Below are positions 55,100-64,000 of a stretch of 64,000 nucleotides of DNA, one piece after another. The stretch is from positions 310,001 through 374,000 of the forward strand of contig JASANH010000167.1 in assembly GCA_030248295.1 (NCBI GenBank). The letters are read 5' to 3'. The stretch comes from Mesodorylaimus sp. YZB2_4. Lineage: Eukaryota; Nematoda; Enoplea; Dorylaimida; Dorylaimidae. The notes below the pieces were generated by a model, which saw nothing but the letters and a program-made list of their open reading frames with translations, was not told the origin of the DNA and made no database searches. The position numbers were made by a program, and so were the translations under genes. The first letter of the stretch is position 1. The number at the start of each line of letters is the position of its first letter.

Positions 55100-58000
55100 T
55101 CAAAAAGTTCGAATCCAAATTTCGCTCAAAATTATCCAATTCGTACTTTCTGCATGTACAAAAATTCTTAAAGCTTTTACCCGTTTCTCCGTCATTAATT
55201 TCGGGTCGAATGTTGCATTGACGACGGCATTGGTTCCGAACCAAGCAACCACCCGAAATCCATCTTGGCTGGTCGGAATATTTATGCCCTCCGGTACCAG
55301 ATCAGTCGTCCCATTCGACAACAATTTTTCTTCATTTTCACTGAGATCACTCTCGAATTGTAATTGGACTGAGGCGTTGTAAAATCGATCTTTCGGATGT
55401 TCGGCCAAACCGGATCGAAATATGAAGCCTTCCAATCGAATCGGTGATTGGAATTGACTGAAAAAAGCAATTGCTGACGAAACAATAGCAATAGCTACTA
55501 AATTTGAGCATCCGATGAGGATAGAGCACGAATAAGTGATAAGACATTACAAGACAGGGATTCGAATCCCAATATAACCAAGTTACATTAACAGAAGGAC
55601 ATGGATAAGACCACGTAGCCCAGGTCCGACCGATAAGGCAATTATCGGTATCGGCCGATAACCGATAACGGAATTATCGGCCGATAAAACCGATAATTTT
55701 TGAAAACTTAAAAATTCAAGATATATGGCGGGAAATTTGAATTTTGGTCAGATCGCCATCCTTTTCACACGCAATTTTTTAATTTCGCATGCTATGCTTC
55801 CTTTTAAGACCAATTTGAATCAATCTGGTAGCCCAAAATCTCGGGACCGAAGACTATGTAAGTTGCAATATCCCTACTAAAAACTCCTCTTCGCAGATGT
55901 CATAAACTGGTTTTTGTTGCTTCTATCTTACAGGCGGAGGTACATTTTGTGCACATGCACACCTTGGAAACTTGGATGAGACCCAGAACCGTCTAAAACT
56001 CATTTTGTTAGACTCTAGGTAGGGATAATGAGTGAAATATGCAAAGCAGATCCTTTCACAACTTTTTGCGGGCTCTAGTTTTCGACTGGGGTCCTGACCC
56101 TGATCCTCATCCCAAACAGCATGCATCGGGGATTCACCCGCAAACACTTTTCCACGTCCAGATAAACGAAAATACCCACGAAACATAGTATCAGCATTAT
56201 GTGCAATGTTGTGAGATGACTGAGATGTTTACACTCATAAAAAATAGTTCCGATGCAGGGCAAACTTCATTAAGTTTTTAGAACATGTCAAGAAAAGAAG
56301 TGAACAGATAGAGGTACGTAAACAGCCAGAAAGCTTTTTTCTATCCCAGCCCCGGCAGGGTTATCTCGAACCTAGAAGACCCTGAAGGCCATCACCATTC
56401 CTGCCCCTGACTCCAAATGGGGAAAGACTAACCTCATCCCCAAAATCCCACCCAAGGGTGAATGCTACGACTACAGCGATAATTTGTAGTCATAGCCCCT
56501 TTTTTGAGTCAGACTAGCCTGTAATTTATTGTGCCGCGGGGGCCTGAGAAGGACTCTTGTTTCTGAGTGTACAGTACACTAACAATACGACACCAGGCAA
56601 AGAGGTCGCCTTCATTGAGGAGTATGCAAGTAACAAGACAGGGCTAGCCTACCTCCTCCCCATAACCTTAGCCTATGCAACACACAGACAGCAAACTGCT
56701 TTTAGTGTAAGCTGCTTTGGTGCCATTGCGGGCATCCCAGTAAGAAAAGTCATGATCATGGTGATCGTGACTTATTCGTGATTTAGCTCCAGACTGTTCT
56801 TGGGCACCGACCTCTTTGATCGAGAATCCGTAGCTCCCTGCTCCTCGTCATAATCACTATCAACAGGCCGTACGCTCGCCCTAAACTCTTATTGATAGGG
56901 AAATCTACATTATCGGCATTATCGGCAGCACTAATTATCGGTATCGGCCGATAAGCGATAACGCAATTATCGGCCGATATTATCGGTCAGCCGATATATC
57001 GGTCGGACCTGGCAGGTATCCCACCAGTACACAAGCAAAAACCTGGGCTGGTTTCACGATCACCTACGAACCTAGGAAATATTAGGACACCTCAAGTCCT
57101 ATCCTACACCACTGTGATTTCATCGTCGTAACTTTGACATGTCCTAGATGATTGTGAAACTGGCCCCTGACTCCTATTTTTTATTTTAGAGGAAGGTTGA
57201 CTTGGAAATTTACGTCCCTTCATTTGTCTGATGACGAGTGTAGCTCTGGTCGAAGCCCCTTGCACTCCTTATCCTCATGGTTGCGTTGCCGTGCGTGCCT
57301 CACCTACAGTTGTAACCAGCGCACCCAGGCGGCGGGAGATAGTCGAGACCGAAGTCTCTAAGCAAAAAACTCCGACTGGAGGGAGGCTAGTCTCGCGACT
57401 ATACCTGCTCTAGAAACATCAACCGAAGAGGTTGACGTCCCAGCCAGGGGAGCGTATCGATTACTCCCAACCGCCAGGCGTGCTGGTCACACAGTCCCTC
57501 AGTATCTTGCGCGAGACTCCCAAAGTAGAGAGCCTGCCTTTCTTATGCTGCAGGCGTACAATTATGCCCGACCTGTGGTATGGTTTGCGGTCCTACGAGT
57601 CAGTCTCTTCGCGACGATCTATTGAGAATACACCACGTGCATTTGATTATTAGAGATTGTTTGCAGCATCAAGTTGCAAGAGTGCAGTACGATCCATGTG
57701 CTGCAACACAGATCTTGCCTGTGTACAGTTCAATTGAAGACTTAGTTTTTATGCCCTTTCACCACCATCATTCTCCACTACAAACCGATGATCCTACAAA
57801 ACACTCCTACATATCTGTGATACCCAGACTACGATCTTTCCTGCCCTATAAGATACATTGGACCAGTTCGATCGAGTCAGCCAAAGTCGGCCGTAGAATC
57901 ATTGCAAACACGTTCCTATAGTTTTGTTGCTGGCCAACTGATTCAGAAGCGTTCATTATTGATTGGTCACACGTCTCAGGGCACGTCATCCAGTGCGAGG

Positions 58001-61000
58001 TGGGCGAAGGTGCTTCAACGTTCGTCTACCCGTGTTGCTTAGAAGCCTGTTCCAAGTTCGATCCCTCGTGACTAGCGTTGATACAGTTTTGGAAAAAAGA
58101 TTCAGTTTCAGTTTCAGTTAAGTTAACTGGATCTCAAAAGATTCAGTCAACTGAATTTAACTGAATGATTCAGTTTTTCCTTATAAAGCATTTCGCATCA
58201 AGATGTGAACACTTGACGAGAACAATCTCCTTTTTTTCTTCATTCAAATAACTGCTCTTCCGCATTTAAGACTTTATGACAGCTCACAAGGCGCAGTAAA
58301 GACCAAAGTCAACACCAGAGGGTCCACGAGCACAGCGATGCCCGACCATGTCTCAACAGTCCACCCACCGACAAATCCGCAGACAGACCAAGTACCTGAA
58401 CCTTGTAACCGTTCTAATTCTAATGCCATAGCTCATGATTGTAATTTCTTTCGGTCCGAAAGAAAGCTCTGCGCAAAATATTTAGCTCGTTTGGGCAACT
58501 ACTCAGCAGAGGTCAGCGGCCGAAGTCCTGCAAATTTTTGGAAACATTCTCGCTTCGTCGGGTCTTTTGTGCAAAACAATTCAGAACCAGAAGCCTGCAA
58601 GACGGAACCATGGCCCATAACAGCGGGTTCAGAAGAGCCCTGCGAGTGTTTGTCAACTTTCTGTCGCCTCGCAACACTCTAATTTAAGAAACCCGCAAGA
58701 TTTTTGGAGCTTACCGCAGCTCACCAGCTGGCCATTAGGGCCTAAATATTTTCAGCAGAGCCTTCTTCCACACCAGGAACTTGGGAATTGTCGAATAAGC
58801 ATGCCAATTTCAACTCACTGGTTGGCAAAGCTTTCTAAGATCAAGAAGATGTAAGTTTAAAATGTTTGTAATAAAATGATTGAAACTGAAGAAACCCTTT
58901 TTCATAAACTGTAGTTACTTTTATTTTATGATTCTGTACCGACTGCTTTTCAACATGGACCTCGCCTATCTCATAACTCTTTCACTCGGAGCTAGCCTGC
59001 AGGAAATGATGAAGCACTACAATATTCGTGAAGATTTTGCAACATCTCTCCACATTTGGACTAAAATTCGGATGGATCGATTTCTTTTACGATAACTAGC
59101 GTTTTAAGGATAACAAAATGCACCTCCAACTCGCGATTAAGTTGATTCGAACCAGCAATTTGTCTAGCTGCGTTTCGTTTCTCTTTGAGATCTGCACGAA
59201 CATCAGCAAACAGATTACTAATTTTCAAAAGAGTAGTACTGGAAAACCGAATTGAACAGATTCTAAAAAGATTCAGTTACAGTTAAATTCAGTTTTGGCG
59301 AGGAGATTTAGTTTCAGTTTCAGCTAACTGAATCACAAAGATCCAGTTAACTGATAGATTCAGTTTCATTTTCAGTTAACTTTATCAACGCTACTCGTGA
59401 CCAGTGTCGATCCCAGTTGCTCCACTTCCCGACTGCGTCATCACCCAGTTCCGCCGTTCTCACTTGCGCTGTGCCTTAGATGCGCCGTTTGCACTTGCGC
59501 TATTTCCATTAGCGCCATTTCGGCGCGAGTCCGTTTCAAACAACTGGATTAACACGTGATAAACCTGAGATCAGAGGGGCGAGGGCATCCTCAACAGGAC
59601 ACTGACTCCCTCGCACGATTGCGGGTGGGCTTTGAACCCTGTCGGTGCTCGATATCTGAGACTGTCCCCTCGTTTGGCTTCCGTCTCCCCACTCGGAGCA
59701 CCTCGACGGTACTGGGTGAGTCACCCGTGGCTTGGCGTGCAGGGTCAGCGAAATTATTCTCAGGTTAGCTAGGTCGAAAACTGAGCTCCTTGAGTGGGCA
59801 TTGAACCCAGGACGAGTGCAGCGTCCCAACCAATACGGAGGGGGCGAACGCAGAATCACCTCAACCGCCCTCATTGTTGCACGACAGATCAGACTCGTAT
59901 CGATCATCACGGACAGGCTTTCCCTCAGGGCCGGCTCGGGCTTTCCAATTCAAAATTTTACCCCTTAGGACTTAGTTCAAGTTGACCCTTAGTTCAATCA
60001 GGATGTTATTGCGGACATAAATAAGCGTCTTTTAACGTTGCAAAACAAATTTGATGACGGTGAAATCGATGAATATCAATACATTCGCGGGGTTTCCTAC
60101 AACCTGGCAAGTTCCATGTCTTTCTAGTTTCAGTTGCATCAGGGGTTTTTTATTGACACTTCCTTGCAAGTTTGTTCAACGACAAGTTCCAGTTTTTTAA
60201 TTACAAAGACCAACTGCCTGTGGTAAAACTGGGCGCATGTGGGATCCGGCGCAATTGAGCAATGTCGGAATTGGGACTTAGCGCAACTGGCCACATCCCC
60301 TCGCGACAGAGGTCCTTTTGTAAACCCTAAACCTGCACCATAGGTTGTGGGTGAATCACTAGCAATGCGCTCCGAGTGGAGAAACCGAAGCCAAACGAGG
60401 AGACAGTCTCGGCTGTCGAACACCTCGGATGAATGTGATCTCACCGCCCTGCCAGGACGCGTGCTACTGCCTTCATGGACAGACCAGACCAAAGATAGCA
60501 GAGCCCGCGTCAAATCGTTACCGAGAGGCCGACTCGAAACACATGGCAGGTCTGTCTACCATTCGGAATGTCCAGCCCGTGCAAAATGTGATACGATTAG
60601 GTCCGCACTACAGGAGGAGCTATTGCACTGCGCCAAAAACCCAGAGCAGCCAACCAAGTCTCGTGACCTAATCCATGGCTGAAACATCATCCCGACGGGT
60701 GACCCTCTCAGCTGCCAGCTGTGATCGATTGATTGCCAGTCGAGCCTCCACAAACAGCAGATACTGATAATTCTGCTTCGTATCAACTCACATCCGATAC
60801 TGATGGCCAGTGATGAGCCTGGCACCGAAGCTGCTGGTCTGCTGCGAAAACTGCATCCGACCAGGGCCCGGTTCCTGAATCGCGATTAACTTTAACTGGG
60901 CAGTTAAATCTAGCATCACTGGGCAGTCAACTTTAACTGGCGTTCCTGAGTCGCAGTTGAAGTTAACTGGAAAATTTAACCGGGTGACTTGACCGCCCCA

Positions 61001-64000
61001 ATCTAACCTACCTCGAGAGGCAGATTAACCAGCCGGTTATCCCATCTTTTGCACTGCGGCGCAGCTTTTAATGTAAAAACCATAATGACTTTGCTTCCGC
61101 ACATGCTGATCGTCCCTTATTTAGGATTAGGATAACTCGACCTTTACAGAAGCCCTGTCTTTAAAGTGATTGGGGACATTTTTAATGGCAGCGCCAAAAT
61201 AGAGGGTTAGCCAAGTGGTTCATGCTGTTTCGTTAGCTATATGTGGTAAGCCGAATAAGTTTGTCAAGGTGTCAGAAGAAAAAAAGGCAAATTACAAAAG
61301 GATTCTTTGATATTCGGAATGTTCCTTGCGTTATTGGCGCCTTAGATTGCTCGCATAAAGATTTTGGAATCAGGATACATCATGGTCATGGGCAGGGTGA
61401 TCAAAGACACATGTACTTCAATCGCAAGCAACCACTCAATCAATATTTGATTGGGGTATTAGCGATCATGAGGGCACTCGAGGCGGTTTGATAGCGCTTT
61501 CTAATGTTAATTTCCGTCATCCATAATATTCGGATTAGTATGAGTCACTCTTTTTTGACATTTTTTCACAGTCAAAATAAGCAGATTTCAAACAGATTGC
61601 CTCCTGATACAATTCTCAAAACAAATTGAAGCTGAGGCAGTCTTATAATACAGAAATATGAGTTGGCTAGGCACTTGACTGCCCAGTTAGTGATTTAGCG
61701 AACTAACTGGCCCGCTAAATCACTAACTGTGCCTAGCCAACTCATATTTCTGTATTATAAGACTGCCTCAGCTTTAATTTGTTTTAAGAATTGTATCAGG
61801 AGGCAATCTGTTTGAAATCTGCTTATTTTGATTGTGAAAAAAAGTCAAAAAAAAGTGACTCATACTAATCTTAAAATTATGGATGACGGAAATTAACATT
61901 AGAGCGCTATCAAACCGCCTCGACTGCCCTCATGATCGCTAATACTGTGGTTGCTTGCGATTGAAGTACATGTGTTTTTGATCACCCTGCCCATGACTAT
62001 GATGTATCCTGATGCCAAAATCTTTATGCCAGCAATCTATGGCGCCAATAACGCAAAGAACACTCCGAATATCAAAGATTTGCCTTTTTTTCTTCTGACA
62101 CCTTGACAAACTTATTCGGCTTACCACATATAGCTAACGAAACAGCATGAACCACTTGGCTAACCCTCTATTTTGGCACTGCCATTAAAAATGTCCCCAA
62201 TCACTTTAAAGACAGGGCTTCTGTAAGGGTCGAGTTATCCTAACCCCAAATAAGGGACGATCAGCATGTGCGGAAGCAAAGTCATTATGGTTTTTACATT
62301 AAAAGCTGCGCCGCAGTGCAAAAGATGGGATAACCGGCTGGTCAATCTGCCTCTCGAGGTAGGTTAGATTGGGGCGGTCAGGTCGCCCGGTTAAATTTTC
62401 CAGTTAACTTCAACTGCGACTCAGGAACGCCAGTTAAAGTTGACTGCCCAGTGATGCTAGATTTAAGTGCTCAGTTAAAGTTAATCGCGATTCAGGAACT
62501 GGGCCCAGCAGGTGTGAGCATCGTTCCTGACTTTTTACAAAGATAAATGACAAAGACTCTTTTCAGAAAAAAGGACAGGCAGCAGAATAACAGCAGATTC
62601 CAAGGATCTCGAATAAAAACCGAATTTTCAAGAGTGGTAGGAGTCCCTGCTTTTTTAGGTTTCAAAACTGCAAAAGTTATCAGGGACAATTCAATTTTTT
62701 TTCTGGGTAATCTTAGAAAAATCGAGGAAAATCATTTTCCGCACCCTGTTATCCGAGAAAATTGAGAATTTATGAACAAAAGCTGCTTCAAATTGTGAAA
62801 AATGGTCATTTTTGTCAGGAAAACTTGACGAAATCAGGGAAAATCACATGAACCATGTCGAGGTAAAAAGTTGATACAAAAACTTGCACTTCTGCCTCCT
62901 GGACCCCTGTTCTCCCCAACCAGGGGCTGGATGTTGTGTGATCACAGCCCAATCTGAACCAATGTCAATCGATTTATTAATTTCCAGTGCGATCAGAGCA
63001 CGCGAAAAAGATAAGTGATCCAAGAATTTAAAACCTCAAAATCCATTCTTTTAGAGCTCTCCAGAGTTTTGCTCAGAAATTTCCCTTTTCCCTCATTTTA
63101 GCTCCGGAATTCTCCTTTTCCACATTTTTTCCTCATGAAAAATCTGGAAAAGGTAGGAAATTCGAGGTGTGGCTCGAAATAGTCTCTCAATTTTCGCAAA
63201 CTCAAAACATTTCCGCTGAAATGACAAGCAAAAAAATAAAAAATTGATGTACTTACAATAAAATCCAATCGCCAGCTTGTGGCAACAATGCCCAGAAAAC
63301 GTGTTCGCCACCTTCGTACGCCTGATTTAGTTCATATTTTTGATAAGATTTCAACGAAGTAGTCACTTTAGCTGGCGGATTATTTTTATGTACTCGACGC
63401 ATTTTCAAATTTTGTTGTTGTAATTGATCTTGTCGACCAAAATCACGTTCGCGTAATTTTTGAACTTTTCCTTTCAATGAACTTTCTAAACCGACGTGTT
63501 GAAATAAACTTGGTTTATATCGAATACGATATTTATTTTTAACTAATTGACATTCTTTCGGTGATTTTTCTGGATGACATAATCGAACGTAAAATAAATT
63601 ATCCAATAACCAATCGACTGGTTTATCTTTATGAAAAATTAAAATAAATTCAATCATAAACGATAAATCTTCTGTTCGAAATAATTTACCAATAAATCCT
63701 AATGATGAATATTCTAATAAATACCATCGATTTATCGCCGATTGTTTTTTAATATGTTCTACAATTTTTCCGAAATACATTGATTTCGTGACGATATCAT
63801 CTTCTAATTGTAAATAATAATTGGCTCTATTTCGGCAATACATCATTAAATAAGCGTAATCTAAATTCTGTTTCGTTCGCCAACGCATTCTTTCCGGCGA
63901 ATCTTCAAAAGTTGGCGTAATTTGATCGAAATTCGGATAATAAGTCGATGATGGGACTAATAATTCCAATAATCCACTTTTCATATGTTCCTCGAACGTA
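55100..64000 (-). CDS. MGAT4: GnT-IV (alpha-1,3-mannosyl-glycoprotein 4-beta-GlcNAc-transferase), C-terminal two exons
   Basis: The exon from the window edge to 63257 and the last exon 55457-55100 are joined by a 7.8-kb intron (donor GTAAGT, acceptor TTTTTCAG, phase 2, codon TT|T). The first part holds the GT54 catalytic core: RMRWRTKQNLDYAYLMMYC, QLEDDIV (metal-binding acidic motif), LEYSSLGFIGKLF, DKPVDWLLDNLFYVRLCHPE and RYKPSLFQHVGLESSL. The second holds the C-terminal lectin-like domain (GFIFRSGLAEHPKDRFYNAS to WIILSEIWIRTF). The enzyme adds a beta-1,4 GlcNAc branch to N-glycans in the Golgi. The open frame continues past position 64000, so the N-terminal membrane anchor and the 5' exons are outside the window. 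The intron contains a hAT-like element, a MITE, a hAT element, SINEs and a Harbinger palindrome. Subtype A/B/C is not assigned. Confidence 0.95.
55621..57010. mobile_element. hAT-like non-autonomous element with ATCGGCCGAT ends
   Basis: Inverted ends CAGGTCCGACCGATA (left, from 55621) and TATCGGTCGGACCTG (right, to about 57011). Subterminal parts on both sides are packed with ATTATCGGCCGATA and ATCGGTATCGGCCGATAA. The ends start with CAGG as in many hAT elements, but I see no 8-bp target duplication. The interior has no recognisable transposase. Confidence 0.55.
57046..57165. mobile_element. Short MITE with GGCC-type ends
   Basis: Inverted ends GGCTGGTTTCACGATCA and TGATTGTGAAACTGGCC enclose 120 bp. 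CCTG flanks both sides (57042-57045 and 57166-57169). The interior shows further inverted similarity (ACCTAGGA against TCCTAGATG). Confidence 0.6.
57310..57490 (+). repeat. Dispersed repeat family D, longest copy
   Basis: ACCAGCGCACCCAGGCGGCG, GGGAGATAGTCGAGACCG, ACTCCGACTGGAGGGAGGC, TAGTCTCGCGACTATACCTG, GAAACATCAACCG, GACGTCCCAGCCAGGGGAGC. Fragments of the same order occur at 37.6, 39.3, 45.8, 47.5, 48.1, 50.8 and 60.7 kb. Confidence 0.6.
58073..59393. mobile_element. hAT-type element nested in a tRNA-like repeat
   Basis: The 8-bp direct repeat CTCGTGAC flanks it exactly (58065-58072 and 59394-59401). Inverted ends TAGCGTTGATACAGTT and AACTTTATCAACGCTA enclose 1321 bp. Subterminal regions carry many TTCAGTTAACTGAAT-type motifs (58100-58165 and 59230-59380). 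A 114-codon frame (58338-58682) and a 71-codon frame (58880-59095) have no recognisable transposase domain. The insertion splits a sequence with B-box-like TTCCAAGTTCGATCCCTCGT, so it landed in an older SINE. Confidence 0.75.
59560..59890 (-). repeat. tRNA-like repeat, family B
   Basis: On minus: GGGCGGTTGAGGTGATTCTG, the B-box-like GGGTTCAATGCCC, TAACCTGAGAATAATTTCGC, GGGTGACTCACCCAG, GAGGTGCTCCGAGTGGGGAG and GAGGGGACAGTCTCAG. It shares its body blocks with 14560-14885 and 60225-60425. Confidence 0.5.
60225..60425 (+). repeat. tRNA-like repeat family B, partial
   Basis: GTAAACCCTAAACCTGCACC, GGGTGAATCACTAGCAATG, TGCTCCGAGTGGAGAAACCG (here GCGCTCCGAGTGG) and GAGACAGTCTCGGCTGTCG match the family B body. 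The tRNA-like head is missing. Confidence 0.5.
60865..62505. mobile_element. 1.64-kb palindrome of two head-to-head PIF/Harbinger-like copies
   Basis: The left arm (60865 to about 61700) and right arm (about 61712 to 62505) are near-perfect reverse complements; the ends are GGCCCGGTTCCTGAATCGCG and its complement. CAG flanks both sides (60862-60864, 62506-62508). Both arms encode, towards the centre, the same truncated transposase piece: NVPCVIGALDCSHKDFGIRI and RHMYFNRKQP at 61243-61491 (plus) and a diverged copy at 62127-61939 (minus). The IGAxDC..H and YxNRK motifs are those of HARBI1-type DDE_Tnp_4 transposases. The catalytic triad is incomplete, so it is not autonomous. Confidence 0.8.

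Overview
The window reads as nuclear DNA of an invertebrate animal. Genes are split by GT-AG introns of roughly 60 bp to 8 kb, and the space between exons is filled with tRNA-derived SINEs, cut-and-paste DNA transposons, minisatellites and fragments of non-LTR retrotransposons. There are no operons, prokaryotic promoters or CRISPR arrays. The proteins recognised are animal ones (Ras-family GTPase, FMRFamide-receptor-like GPCR, PRAS40/Lobe, SERAC1, GnT-IV, Brr2). An FkbM-type membrane protein of the kind expanded in nematodes, together with the GPCR type, hints at an ecdysozoan-like protostome, but I cannot name the lineage.

Layout. 0.6-3.6 kb (+): two-exon Dexras/Rhes-like GTPase with a CAAX end. 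4.6-5.0 kb (-): retrotransposon reverse-transcriptase fragment. 9.8-11.1 kb (+): single-exon GPCR. 11-16.4 kb: SINEs and a foldback element. 16.4-17.4 kb (+): single-exon type II membrane protein with an FkbM-like domain. 18.5-23.3 kb: degenerate tandem repeats, a GGCC-ended transposon and a hAT-type element with an intact 8-bp target duplication. 23.98-24.24 kb (+): the last exon of SNRNP200/Brr2, with no upstream exon visible. 23.6-26.9 kb (-): decayed copies of a RING-finger gene and a second retrotransposon tail.

From 29.5 kb to the right edge all recognised genes are on the minus strand: a six-exon Lobe/PRAS40 homologue (37.26-29.58 kb), SERAC1 (at least nine exons, 53.85-42.98 kb) and MGAT4/GnT-IV (beyond 64 kb to 55.10 kb). 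All three were rebuilt exon by exon with GT-AG sites, and the reading phase is preserved at every junction. Their introns carry most of the repeats: a near-perfect 679-bp tandem duplication, a 26-bp GATC-rich array, a 29-bp satellite of about 1.9 kb, foldback elements, two hAT-type elements and a 1.64-kb palindrome made of two head-to-head PIF/Harbinger-like copies.

The genes do not form one pathway. Lobe/PRAS40 belongs to AKT-mTORC1 signalling, SERAC1 to phosphatidylglycerol and cholesterol handling at mitochondria-ER contacts, MGAT4 to N-glycan branching in the Golgi, and SNRNP200 to spliceosome activation. All identifications are by reading; no database search was run.
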